DNA from: Boseongicola sp.
GTDB taxonomy: Bacteria > Pseudomonadota > Alphaproteobacteria > Rhodobacterales > Rhodobacteraceae
Direction of reading: 5' to 3'
NCBI GenBank assembly: GCA_028824715.1
Contig: JAPPCV010000113.1
Span: 57,054-121,053 of the forward strand
Length of the DNA stretch: 64,000 nucleotides
Position 1 is the stretch's first letter. Every line of letters begins with the position of its first letter. The notes under the pieces were generated by a model that made no database searches, had not been told where the DNA came from, and saw nothing but the letters and a program-made list of their open reading frames with translations. This document shows, piece by piece, positions 8,781-17,268 of the stretch. The position numbers were made by a program, and so were the translations under genes.

Positions 8781-10837
8781 CGATCGTCGTCCATCACGAG
8801 ATCGACCGCGCTGAGCGCATCCGTGCCCACCATCACGGGGTTGACTTCAAACGACGGCAGCCGCGCAGCCGCCCCGGACAACGACACCAGCGCCGCTTCC
8901 AGCATGGCGCGGTTGGCCGGCGGCGCGCCGCGCCAGCCGGTGAGCTTCTTCGAGACCATCGCCGCATCCACCATCGCCGCGGCGTCCGGCGGCCCGAAAG
9001 GCGCCTTGCGGCAGGTCAGATCGTCGAAGATCTGGCAGTCCACGCCGCCGGAGCCGAGCACTACGAGCGGCCCGAAATGCGGGTCGCGACGCACGCCGAT
9101 CAGGAACTCGACCCCGTTGACGTGCCTTGATGCCGTTATGCACAGATCCGGGTAGGAGTCGTTGTGCCGCGCTACCTTCTCCGCAAGGTCGGCAAATGCG
9201 GCGCGTACGCTCTCCGGGCTTGCAAGTGCCGTTATTACGCCGCCAAGCTCGGTCTTGTGACGCAGCGTCGATGCCGAGAGCTTCAAGACGATGGGACCGT
9301 CGAGCATTCTCACGGCTGCCTCGGCATCACCTACCGCCGCTTCCGGCAGGAGCGTGATTCCGGCCGCGGCCAGGGCGTCCGAAGGGTCCTCGATGCTTCC
9401 CGGCGCGACCGGCGCGCTAGGCGGTTTCTCGAACGCCTGACCCGCTCGAACCAGCTTCGCCACGGATTCGGTCGCCACGGTGGGATCGTCGAACACCGCC
9501 ACGCCGGTCCTGACCAACGCGCTCCGGTCCTCGGGAAGCAGGTTGGCCGCGATGGCGATCAGTTGCTCGGGATGGGCGTCGCGAAATCTCAGAAGCTGGG
9601 GCATGATCCCGCTTCTCGTGCGAGGAACCAGAGGCACGTGGCTGATGTAGCCGATCATCGTCGGCTGGTTCCTCTCGAGCCCCCATTTCAGATGGCCACC
9701 GGTGATCTCCATGTTGCTCATCGAGGGAGCGGAAATGTCGATCGGGTTTCGGTCGTTGACGAAGGCATTGACCCCCTTGAGCGCGGTCAATGCGTCCTGG
9801 GGGTAGTCCACGAGATCCAGGCCCAGCTTCGCCGCCGCGTCGGAGATCATCACGGCGCCGCCGCCCGATACCGAGACCGCCGCGACATCCGGCGAGGACG
9901 GAACGACGCCGGCCTCGCAGGCTGCCACAAGGTCGATCAGCTCGTTGACCGAGCCTGCGCGCAGCACGCCGTATTGCGCGAACAGGTCGTCAACCACGCG
10001 GTCTTCGACATACATCGAGGCCGTATGGCCTTGCGCCGCAGCGCCGCCTTCGGGCGTCGTTCCGACCTTCAGGATCACCACCGGTTTCTTCGCCTGCCGT
10101 GCCCGCTCAAGCGCCTGGCAGAGCTTCAGCCCACGGCTTGCGTCTTCCATGTAGGCGGCGATTGTCCGTGTGGCCGCATCCCCGGCAAAATACGCAATGG
10201 CATCCGCCACGTCGACATCGGCCTGGTTGCCGGTCGAGATCCAGTTGGCAAGCCCGAGGCCCCGGTCACGCAGCTGCGCGAACACTTGAATCCCGACCGC
10301 GCCCGACTGGCTGGCCACGGAAACCGTGCCGACCTCGGGCCAGCCGTTGCCGTCGTGATGTTCGGGGGCGGAGGTGAAACTGGCAACGAACCCCGAGGCC
10401 AACGAGATTGCGCCCATGCAATTGGGCCCGACCATTCGCATGCCATGGTCGCGGGCGATTCGCAGCAGGTCGTCCTGACGCGCCTGCCCTTCCCCGCCTG
10501 CCTCGGCGAACTGGGCACCGTAGACGACCGCCACCTTGCAGCCCTTCTCGCCCGCGGCGACGAGGTTCTCGCGCACAAGCCGGGCCGGCACCGCGATCAC
10601 CGCGATGTCCGGGGCTTCGGGCAGTTCCGCGACATGCGCGTAGGCCGGCACCCCTTGCACGACGTCGTGCCTGGCGTTGACCGGGTAGAGGCGGCCCTTG
10701 TATCCGCGCTCGAGGCAGAACTTCAGCGCCCGGCCCCCGAACTTCATCGGATCGGTCGAGGCGCCTATGATGGCAGCGCTTTCCGGGAAGAAGCAATTCT
10801 CGAGAAGCCCGTATCCGCCTTCCTGTAGTTGCAGCAT
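8777..10837 (-). CDS. acyl-CoA synthetase, NDP-forming (ACD family)
   Basis: 686-residue fused alpha-beta acetyl-CoA synthetase (ADP-forming)-type ligase that joins CoA to a carboxylic acid at the cost of ATP. The CoA-binding Rossmann part is SAAIIGASTDPMKFGG, and the MVGPNCMGAIS ligase block follows. The phosphohistidine region is AAAQGHTAS near residue 270. The C-terminal ATP-grasp lobe starts at VLKLSASTLRHKTELGGV. The feruloyl-CoA synthetase FerA of Sphingobium belongs to this same broad family, which fits the LigM-like genes nearby, but pimeloyl- or acetyl-type substrates are equally possible. It starts 7 bp after the regulator gene. Confidence 0.9.
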   Translation of the reverse strand: MLQLQEGGYGLLENCFFPESAAIIGASTDPMKFGGRALKFCLERGYKGRLYPVNARHDVVQGVPAYAHVAELPEAPDIAVIAVPARLVRENLVAAGEKGCKVAVVYGAQFAEAGGEGQARQDDLLRIARDHGMRMVGPNCMGAISLASGFVASFTSAPEHHDGNGWPEVGTVSVASQSGAVGIQVFAQLRDRGLGLANWISTGNQADVDVADAIAYFAGDAATRTIAAYMEDASRGLKLCQALERARQAKKPVVILKVGTTPEGGAAAQGHTASMYVEDRVVDDLFAQYGVLRAGSVNELIDLVAACEAGVVPSSPDVAAVSVSGGGAVMISDAAAKLGLDLVDYPQDALTALKGVNAFVNDRNPIDISAPSMSNMEITGGHLKWGLERNQPTMIGYISHVPLVPRTRSGIMPQLLRFRDAHPEQLIAIAANLLPEDRSALVRTGVAVFDDPTVATESVAKLVRAGQAFEKPPSAPVAPGSIEDPSDALAAAGITLLPEAAVGDAEAAVRMLDGPIVLKLSASTLRHKTELGGVITALASPESVRAAFADLAEKVARHNDSYPDLCITASRHVNGVEFLIGVRRDPHFGPLVVLGSGGVDCQIFDDLTCRKAPFGPPDAAAMVDAAMVSKKLTGWRGAPPANRAMLEAALVSLSGAAARLPSFEVNPVMVGTDALSAVDLVMDDDR

Positions 10838-10844
10838 GACGGGT

Positions 10845-12281
10845 CTAGGCCTCTTGCCTTCGGGTAACGGAAAACGCCTCGTTCACGAACCAGAGCCCGC
10901 CGTACTTGCGCAGCACTGCCGCCGTGGCGTCCAGGTAGCGCGCGTCTTCACGCATTGCGGCCTGGGCCAGGTCCTCCCTGATCTGGGAAAAGAAGACCGT
11001 GTTGTTCCAGGCGCTCTGGAGCGACAGCGACAGCGTGCCGGAATTGGCTTCGCTGATCATGGGGAGCGTGTGCATGTCGAACCGGAACAGCGACTTGGCA
11101 TCTGTCAGGCCGGTGAAGGAATACGCTCTCTGAGCATCGCCAAGCGACCTCTTCAATGCCGAGATGATGTCATGGCGCGAGACGCAGCCGACATCTCGAT
11201 CGGGCCAGACCGTGCGCACGATCTCGTGCGCGGGATCATCGCCAAGCGACTGAACAACCTTCATTTGCCCGCCGGGCGCGAGGCGTCCGATCACCGGTTT
11301 CAGCACGTATTCCGTCCGGAACGTCATCGTGTGACTGTGCAGGTAGGGGTGGTTGAGGAACGCGTAGTCAAACACCAGGTCGCTGCCGCCCTTCGCGGGG
11401 ATCAGGTGCCGGATCGCGTCACGCTGATCCTCGCGGTAGAAGCAGACCACGCTGGGGCGGGCATAGACCGGCAAGTCGTCCTTGCCTGGAATCACGTACC
11501 ATTCCGGCGCAAGCTCCCTGAACAGCCCGCCCATCTGCCGCTGGTAGTCGAAGGCACGCGTGCCGGCAAAGGCAACATCATGCCACGACAGGTCGCCCGG
11601 GCCGTCGTCGGCAATCTTGTCGAGATGCACCGCCTCGCGCGTGTAGAGATTTGTCATCACGAAGGCCGTGCGCGGGTGCTCGACCAGGCGGTCGACCATC
11701 CGGCTCATCGTGTTGCGCAGATCCTCGAGACCCCAGCCCTTGATCACGACCTGGACGGGAACGTCCGGATAAAGCGCATGCAGCGCCCTGAGCGCGCGAA
11801 CAAGGGTGATGCCGTTGTCCATCGGCGAGAAGAACAGCCGGAAACCGTCGGCGCCTGGCTCGAGCGCTTCAACATCCGAGGTGATGATGTCGGCTTTCAC
11901 CCAGCTTTCGTTCGTCGTTGCGGCGAACACGTGATAGCGGTGGCGCTGCTCGTGCAGGGCGAAGCTGCCAGGGGTGTGAATGGAGGTCTCCTGGTTGACC
12001 AGTTCCGCCATGCGGTAGTCGCTTGATTCCGTCTTCTTGCGCCGGGGACGGCCGCGCAGGCGTATTTCGCCACGGTCGGCCCGCGCCATGAACTCCGCCA
12101 CGCGCCGGGCGGTTTCGGGCTCGATCCGGCTGCCAGAGGAAATCCGCGGAACGAGCTTGCCGTCGTTGACTGCCAACCGGCCAAAGGTCGATTCCGCCAC
12201 GCCGTACCTTTCGCAAAATGCGCGAACGACCTTCACGATGGCGCCTGGATCATCTACGAGTTGGGTCAGATCGTCCTTCAT
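10845..12281 (-). CDS. putative regulator: HTH + AT-hook-like patch + methyltransferase-like domain
   Basis: 478-residue protein I cannot place in a named family. Residues 14-65 look like a helix-turn-helix (VRAFCERYGVAESTFGRLAVNDGK, then a second helix pair ending RRVAEFMA). Residues 74-83 (RLRGRPRRKK) carry the RGRP core of an AT-hook. From about residue 115 on it has strands and loops like a class I SAM-dependent methyltransferase half (RLFFSPMDNGITLVRAL; LKPVIGRLAPGGQMKVVQSLGDD), but no sure SAM glycine loop. Start taken at the second ATG (12281); an ATG at 12302 would translate the operator itself. It is the first gene of an operon with acyl-CoA synthetase, ALDH, SDR and the tautomerase-like gene. 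It is likely autoregulated through site B. Confidence 0.65.
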   Translation of the reverse strand: MKDDLTQLVDDPGAIVKVVRAFCERYGVAESTFGRLAVNDGKLVPRISSGSRIEPETARRVAEFMARADRGEIRLRGRPRRKKTESSDYRMAELVNQETSIHTPGSFALHEQRHRYHVFAATTNESWVKADIITSDVEALEPGADGFRLFFSPMDNGITLVRALRALHALYPDVPVQVVIKGWGLEDLRNTMSRMVDRLVEHPRTAFVMTNLYTREAVHLDKIADDGPGDLSWHDVAFAGTRAFDYQRQMGGLFRELAPEWYVIPGKDDLPVYARPSVVCFYREDQRDAIRHLIPAKGGSDLVFDYAFLNHPYLHSHTMTFRTEYVLKPVIGRLAPGGQMKVVQSLGDDPAHEIVRTVWPDRDVGCVSRHDIISALKRSLGDAQRAYSFTGLTDAKSLFRFDMHTLPMISEANSGTLSLSLQSAWNNTVFFSQIREDLAQAAMREDARYLDATAAVLRKYGGLWFVNEAFSVTRRQEA

Positions 12282-12286
12282 TGGTT

Positions 12287-12318
12287 CCCACTTTTTGCCC
12301 ACTAGGGATAGCTGCCAA
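12287..12318 (-). promoter_or_regulatory. site B: double CCCACT iteron at the regulator start
   Basis: CCCACT repeats at 12287 and 12298 (11-bp period) end 5 bp before the regulator ATG. On the minus strand a -35-like TTGGCA (12318-12313) lies 17 bp from AAAAGT (12295-12290). If this is the promoter, the transcript would be nearly leaderless. The only ribosome-binding-like sequence, GGGAACC, is inside the repeat. Bound protein would therefore hide both promoter and start codon, a simple autoregulation design. Confidence 0.6.
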
Positions 12319-12333
12319 CCCGGCAGGCGTCAA

Positions 12334-12822
12334 TCAGGCCGGGGATCCATCCCGGACGAGAAAGATGCCCTCGATCTCGACCGGCTGGCAGTCGACCAAC
12401 GTTTCCACACCAACGGAGGATCGCGCATGCTGGCCGATCTCCGGGCCGAAGACCTCGAAGAAGAGGTCGCTGGCACCGTTCAGCACGGCATTGGGGCGTT
12501 CGAAATCCGGGTGCGCGTTGATCATTCCAAGGATCTTGACCACCTTCTCGACCTTGTCGAGATCGCCGACATGGTGCTTTAGCGTCGCGATCATCTTGAT
12601 CGCGAGCGCCCGTGCGGTCTCTGTCGCCTCCGCCTCGGTGATGTCGAGATCAACCTTGCCGCGCCGCTTGACGGTCTCGTCCTCCAGTAGCGCGGCGCCA
12701 TGACCCGACACGTAGAGCATGTTGCCCACGCGCACGGCGCTGGCACGGTTGGGGCTGGGAAGGGCGAGCGGGGCGGGAAGTGAGATTCCCATTTCCGCAA
12801 GGCGGGCTTCGATCGCTGACAT
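12334..12822 (-). CDS. RidA/YjgF-family protein
   Basis: 162-residue member of the Rid superfamily, whose archetype hydrolyses reactive enamine/imine intermediates. The substrate-carboxylate-binding arginine is kept (Arg134 in HARSSVGVETL), along with the family's central VSGHGA strand and the NAVLNGASDLFFEVFG segment. The strong ribosome-binding site GGAGGAGA precedes ATG 12822. It is divergent from the LigM-like gene, with site C between them. It lies 52 bp upstream of the regulator gene on the same strand, so it may head that operon. Being slightly longer than RidA itself, it fits a catabolic Rid subgroup. Confidence 0.9.
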   Translation of the reverse strand: MSAIEARLAEMGISLPAPLALPSPNRASAVRVGNMLYVSGHGAALLEDETVKRRGKVDLDITEAEATETARALAIKMIATLKHHVGDLDKVEKVVKILGMINAHPDFERPNAVLNGASDLFFEVFGPEIGQHARSSVGVETLVDCQPVEIEGIFLVRDGSPA

Positions 12823-12886
12823 TCTCTCTCCTCCGTTGGAACCTGCGCCCTTCTAAGCAGCAAGTGAAGACGTTCGCAAATTTCGC

Positions 12887-12917
12887 TTGCAATTCTGCCC
12901 ATTTTCTGCCCACTAAT
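12887..12917 (+). promoter_or_regulatory. site C: iteron pair between RidA and LigM-1
   Basis: CCCATT at 12898 and CCCACT at 12909, 11-bp period. The 24 bases 12894-12917 are identical to 30854-30877 upstream of the second LigM-like gene. A weak plus-strand promoter is possible, with -35 TTGCAA (12887-12892) and CACTAA (12911-12916) as -10. The site lies 60 bp before the LigM-1 ATG and 76 bp before the divergent RidA ATG, so it could control both. Confidence 0.6.
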
Positions 12918-12976
12918 AGGTCAGCCCGATCGTCTGCGGAACGTCACGCGCTCCGCGGACCCGAGTGGAGGCGCCG

Positions 12977-14365
12977 ATGACCATCGCGACCCTCGAAGAC
13001 AAGATCCAGGCCGCCGGCGGTCCCGTCGACATGCTGCGCAACGCGCCATCGGGCCCCTATCAGTTTCCGATCAGGGCAGAGTTCACCAACTGGCGGGACG
13101 AGCAGGAGGCTTGGCGACGCGGCGCCGTGCTGTTCGACCAGTCCTTTCACATGACCGACCTCCATGTCGAAGGTCCCGACACGCGAAGGCTCTGCGAGTT
13201 CCTCGCCGTCAACTCCATGAGCAACTGGCGTCGAGACGTCGCCAAGCAGTTCGTCCAATGCAGCGAGGACGGCTACATCGTCGGCGACGGAATCATCTTC
13301 ATCCTGGAAGAGAGCAAGGCCAACATCGTCAACAAGCCCGTCAATGCCAACTGGACGATGTATCACGCCGAGAAGGAAGGCTTCGACGTATCCTTGGACC
13401 TCGACAGCCGTGCACTCGACAACAAGGGGCGGCGCAAGTGCTACCGGTTCGAGGTGCAGGGACCGAACGCGTGGGACATTCTGGAGAAGCTTAACGGCGG
13501 GCCGATTGAAGGCTTCAGGTTTTTCGGGATGGGCGAAATCAACATTGCCGGCCGCAAGGTCCGCGCGTTGCGCCACGGCATGGCCGGCGCGGCGGGGCTG
13601 GAACTGTTCGGGCCGTTCGAGGACTACGACCTGGTCCGCGACGCCATTCTGGAAGCGGGCGAAGGCGACGGGCTGCTGGCTGCCGGATCCAAGACCTATT
13701 CCACCGTGGCCCATGAATCGGGCTGGTTTCCGTCGCCGCTGCCGGCGATCTATGCCGGCGAGGCGCTGGCGGACTACCGCCGCTGGCTGCCGGCATCGAG
13801 CTTCGAGGCCAACCTGTCGCTGGGCGGCTCCTATGTCAGCGACAAGGTGGAGGACTACTACCTCACTCCGTACGACATCGGCTATGGTCATATCGTGAAG
13901 TTCGATCACGATTTCATCGGTCGTGCGGCGCTTGAGGAAAGGGCGAAGGAGCCGCACAGGCACAAGCGCACCCTGCGCTGGTCGAAGGACGACGTGGTCA
14001 AGGTCTTCGCCTCGCAGCTTGGCGAGGGCGAGCGGTACAAGTTCATGGACATGCCGGCCTCGCACTACGCGACCTGCCCCTACGACCAGGTGTCGATGAA
14101 CGGAAGCCCTGCCGGGATCTCGCATTACCCGGTCTACACCGCGAACTTGCGCGGCTGGATATCGTTGGCCTTGCTTGACGAAGGCGCGGCCGAGACTGGC
14201 ACCGAGGTCTCGCTTACCTGGGGTGAACCGGACGGCGGCACGGCCAAGCCTACCGTCGAACGTCATGTGCAGACCGAGATCGCCTGCACAGTCGAGCCCT
14301 GCCCGATCTCGGTTGAAGCACGCGAAGCCTACAGGAAACAGGCCAATTGGGGAGAAGGAAACTAG
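12977..14365 (+). CDS. LigM-like tetrahydrofolate-dependent O-demethylase / GcvT-fold protein (copy 1)
   Basis: 462-residue aminomethyltransferase-fold protein. By eye it matches the vanillate/3-O-methylgallate O-demethylase LigM over its whole length: EFTNWRDEQEAWRRGAVLFDQSFHM near residue 33, GDGIIFILEE near 100, RHGMAGAAGLELFGP near 205, ESGWFPSPLPAIY near 250, and the GGTAKPTVERH C-terminal block. LigM moves an aryl O-methyl group to tetrahydrofolate. Start chosen at ATG 12977 because GGAGG lies 5 nt upstream; a GTG 12 bp earlier overlaps that signal. It heads a plus-strand unit with the TRAP transporter. The true methylated substrate may be non-aromatic. Confidence 0.85.
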   Translation: MTIATLEDKIQAAGGPVDMLRNAPSGPYQFPIRAEFTNWRDEQEAWRRGAVLFDQSFHMTDLHVEGPDTRRLCEFLAVNSMSNWRRDVAKQFVQCSEDGYIVGDGIIFILEESKANIVNKPVNANWTMYHAEKEGFDVSLDLDSRALDNKGRRKCYRFEVQGPNAWDILEKLNGGPIEGFRFFGMGEINIAGRKVRALRHGMAGAAGLELFGPFEDYDLVRDAILEAGEGDGLLAAGSKTYSTVAHESGWFPSPLPAIYAGEALADYRRWLPASSFEANLSLGGSYVSDKVEDYYLTPYDIGYGHIVKFDHDFIGRAALEERAKEPHRHKRTLRWSKDDVVKVFASQLGEGERYKFMDMPASHYATCPYDQVSMNGSPAGISHYPVYTANLRGWISLALLDEGAAETGTEVSLTWGEPDGGTAKPTVERHVQTEIACTVEPCPISVEAREAYRKQANWGEGN

Positions 14366-14415
14366 GCAGGATTCAGGCGCCTGCGAGCGGCAACAGACAA
14401 AGAGGAGGTTGACAC

Positions 14416-15411
14416 ATGATCAAGTTGAAATTCGCGGCCGCCGCGGCGGCAACCGGAGCGTTGCTCCTGTCCGTCAGTCCGGCCCTGGCTGAAACCCTGA
14501 GGCTGGTCACGAACTGGGCGCCGGGCATCTACTCGGTCGACCGGACGCTTCAGTTCGTCGAGGCGTTCAACGCCAGCGACGCCGCCGAGGCCGCCGACAT
14601 CCGGATCGAGCATGTCGGCGGACCCGAGGTCACGCCGGCCACCGAGCAGCTGACCGCAGTCACCAACGGCGTGTTCGACATGCTGTTCGGCGCGGCCGGC
14701 TACTACGTCGGAACCGTGCCGGAATCCCGCGCGATCTATGGCACGTCGATCACCCCGATGGAGGCCCGGGAATCGGGCGCGACCGATCTCTTCAACACGA
14801 TCTATGAAGAGAAGGCCAATGCCCACGTCCTGGGCTGGGTCGCGGCCGGCGTCGGCTACCACATCTGGCTGAAGGACGAGCCCGAACTCGACGAAAACGG
14901 GCTCCCGATGCTGAACGACGTCAAGATCCGGTCCTCCGGATTCTACAACACCTGGCTCGAAAGATATGGCGCGACGACCGTGACGGTCCCGGCGCCGGAC
15001 ATCTACAACGCGCTGGAACGCGGCGTCGTGGACGGCGCGGCCTGGCCGGGGCTCGGGATCGTCGATTTCGGCTTCCACAAGTTCATCGGTTACCGGATCG
15101 ATCCGCCCATCTGGCAATTCGACAACCTGCTCTGGGTCAACAAGGACAAGTGGAACGGCCTCACCGATGCCCAGCGCGCCGCCTTGAGCGATGCCGTGGA
15201 GGCCTTCGAGCCGGAGGCGCATGCCTTCTACGAAGACCTTGCGGCAAAGGAACGGGCCGAGGTCGAGGCTTCGGGCGTCAAGTCCTACACGCTCAGTCCC
15301 GAGGCCGAGGCCGACTATGTCGCCCACGCCCGGACGGTTCAGTGGGACAAGCTTCAGTCGGCCGATTCACCCTATTGGGACCAGCTCCGCGCCGCTCTGC
15401 CGGCAGATTGA
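14416..15411 (+). CDS. dctP: TRAP transporter solute-binding protein, DctP family
   Basis: 331-residue periplasmic binding protein of a TRAP (tripartite ATP-independent periplasmic) transporter. It has a clear Sec signal peptide (Lys-containing start, hydrophobic core AAAAAATGALLLSVSPALA, cleavage near residue 25). Mature features of DctP proteins are visible: RIEHVGGPEVTPATEQLTAVTNGVFDM, the DVKIRSSGFYNTWLERYGAT segment that carries the carboxylate-binding Arg, and GVVDGAAWPG near residue 215. It starts 50 bp after LigM-1, with AGAGGAGG upstream. The ligand is likely an organic acid used by the neighbouring enzymes. Confidence 0.93.
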   Translation: MIKLKFAAAAAATGALLLSVSPALAETLRLVTNWAPGIYSVDRTLQFVEAFNASDAAEAADIRIEHVGGPEVTPATEQLTAVTNGVFDMLFGAAGYYVGTVPESRAIYGTSITPMEARESGATDLFNTIYEEKANAHVLGWVAAGVGYHIWLKDEPELDENGLPMLNDVKIRSSGFYNTWLERYGATTVTVPAPDIYNALERGVVDGAAWPGLGIVDFGFHKFIGYRIDPPIWQFDNLLWVNKDKWNGLTDAQRAALSDAVEAFEPEAHAFYEDLAAKERAEVEASGVKSYTLSPEAEADYVAHARTVQWDKLQSADSPYWDQLRAALPAD

Positions 15412-15423
15412 TTCGGCACGCAG

Positions 15424-15948
15424 ATGGTGCCGTTCTTCCGGGCCTACGACCGCTTGATCATGACGCTCGCGCTCCTCGCCAGCGTCATGATCGGCGCCGT
15501 GTTCGTGCTGATTGTCGTCGATGTCGGCATGCGCACCGCGGGCTTGCGGCCGCCGGTCTTTTCCAGCGCGGTGTCGGAGTATTCGCTGATCTATGTCACG
15601 ATGCTGGCCGCGCCATGGCTGGTGCGTGAGCGGGGACATGTGCGGATTGACAGTTTCCTGGGCTTCCTGCCCGAGGCGGTGAGGCGACAGGTCGAACGGA
15701 TCCTCATTCTCGTCTGCATCGCGCTCTGCCTTCTGGCAGCCTGGCTGGCCGGCGAATTCGCCATCGAGTTCTGGCGCAAGGGCACGATCGATGTCCGCTC
15801 CATCGAGATCCCGCGCGCGCTTCTGTTCGTGCCCCTGGCTCTCGGCTTCTTTCTGTGCGCCGTGGAATTCGCGCGGATGCTGGCGATCGGCGAGACGTTG
15901 ACAGCCCCTGGCGACGACGGGCACGCGCCCTTTGAACGCGAGATTTGA
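15424..15948 (+). CDS. dctQ: TRAP transporter small permease, DctQ family
   Basis: 174-residue membrane protein with four hydrophobic segments (around residues 12-35, 48-66, 88-110 and 130-152), the normal DctQ topology. The family-typical VRERGHVRIDSFLGFLP follows the second segment. It links the binding protein to the large DctM permease. The gene starts 13 bp after dctP and its stop codon overlaps the dctM start by one base (TGATG), so the two are translationally coupled. Confidence 0.9.
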   Translation: MVPFFRAYDRLIMTLALLASVMIGAVFVLIVVDVGMRTAGLRPPVFSSAVSEYSLIYVTMLAAPWLVRERGHVRIDSFLGFLPEAVRRQVERILILVCIALCLLAAWLAGEFAIEFWRKGTIDVRSIEIPRALLFVPLALGFFLCAVEFARMLAIGETLTAPGDDGHAPFEREI

Positions 15949-17264
15949 TGCCGGAGTGGTATGTCTCCGGCGGACTGGCGCTGGGCGCGATCCTGTTCCT
16001 GATGTTCCTGTCGATGCCGGTGGCGTTCGCCTTCCTGCTGGTCAGCTTCGGGGGCATGTACTGGCTGGTGGGCATGCCGGGCGTCAGCCAGGTGATCGCG
16101 AATGCCAGCGTTTCGGTCACGCACTTCGTCTTTCTGCCGATCCCGCTGTTCCTGCTGATGGGGGAGCTGTTCTTCAACGCCGGCGTCGCGAAGAAGGTCT
16201 TTGACGCCGTCGACACCCTGATCGGACAGATGCGCGGGCGGCTGTCCTACGTCACGATTTTCGGCGGAACCACCTTTGCCGCGCTGACCGGAACGTCGAT
16301 GGGCAATACCGCGATGCTGGGCTCGCTCCTGGTACCGGAAATGAGCCGCAGGGGCTATGCCAAGCGCATGTCGATGGGACCCATTCTCGGCGTGGGTGGG
16401 CTGGCCATCCTGATCCCGCCATCGGGCCTGGGCGTTCTTCTGGGCAGCCTGGCCAAGATCGACATCGGGCGGCTCCTGATCGCCGGGGTGCTGCCTGGGC
16501 TCCTGCTGGCGGCCATTTACCTCGTGCTCATCTGGGTGATGATCCGGCTCGACCCCGCATCGGTGCCCGAAGACGGCCCGGTCTACCACCCCCTCTCCGA
16601 AAAGGTCCGGGTGATCTTCACCCATATCCTGCCGTTGTCGGTGATCATCTTCATGGTGATCGGGCTCATCCTCCTGGGCATCGCCACGCCGACCGAGAGC
16701 GCGGCCTTCGGCGTGCTGGGCGTGCTGATCGTGGCCTACGCCTTTGGCGGCCTGACCTGGGGCGCCATCACCAGGTCGCTTCGGGGCACGGTGAAGGTCA
16801 CGACGATGATCCTCCTGATTGTCGCCGCCTCGTCGACGTTCTCGCAGCTGCTGGCCTTCTCGGGCGCCACCTCAGGCATGATTCGCGCGGTCAGCGCCGT
16901 GGAGCTTTCGCCTGTAATGATCGTCGTGGTGATGTTCGCGATTCTGCTCTTCATGGGGATGTTCATGGACCAGGCGTCGATCATGATGCTGACGATCCCG
17001 ATCTTCTTCCCGATCGCCCAGGCGCAGGGATTCGACCTGATCTGGTTCGGCATCATCATGCTGCTTGCGCTCGAGATGAGCGGCGTGACGCCGCCATTCG
17101 GACTGAACCTGTTCGTCATGCTCGGCGTTGCGCCCAAGGGCACGACCATGGCAGAGGTCGCGACAGCTGGCCTGCCGTTTCTCGGCTGCGGGCTGCTGCT
17201 GTTCATGATCATGGTGATCGAGCCGCACGTGGCGCTGTGGCTGCCGTCGCTGATGGTGAGGTAG
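15948..17264 (+). CDS. dctM: TRAP transporter large permease, DctM family
   Basis: 438-residue integral membrane transport subunit with about a dozen hydrophobic stretches. DctM landmarks include FLFLPIPLFLLMGELFF-like text near residue 60, GGTTFAALTGTSMGNTAMLGSLLVPEM, ILGVGGLAILIPPSGLGVLLG, and the C-terminal MSGVTPPFGLNLFVMLGVAP. Start chosen at ATG 15948, which overlaps the dctQ stop by one base. An in-frame TTG just upstream is less likely. It uses a cation gradient to drive uptake of the dctP ligand. Confidence 0.92.
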   Translation: MPEWYVSGGLALGAILFLMFLSMPVAFAFLLVSFGGMYWLVGMPGVSQVIANASVSVTHFVFLPIPLFLLMGELFFNAGVAKKVFDAVDTLIGQMRGRLSYVTIFGGTTFAALTGTSMGNTAMLGSLLVPEMSRRGYAKRMSMGPILGVGGLAILIPPSGLGVLLGSLAKIDIGRLLIAGVLPGLLLAAIYLVLIWVMIRLDPASVPEDGPVYHPLSEKVRVIFTHILPLSVIIFMVIGLILLGIATPTESAAFGVLGVLIVAYAFGGLTWGAITRSLRGTVKVTTMILLIVAASSTFSQLLAFSGATSGMIRAVSAVELSPVMIVVVMFAILLFMGMFMDQASIMMLTIPIFFPIAQAQGFDLIWFGIIMLLALEMSGVTPPFGLNLFVMLGVAPKGTTMAEVATAGLPFLGCGLLLFMIMVIEPHVALWLPSLMVR

Positions 17265-17268
17265 CGCA

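Noticed and set aside
12944..14266. Long minus-strand frame opposite LigM-1
   Set aside because: Antisense shadow; the plus-strand reading matches LigM along its whole length.
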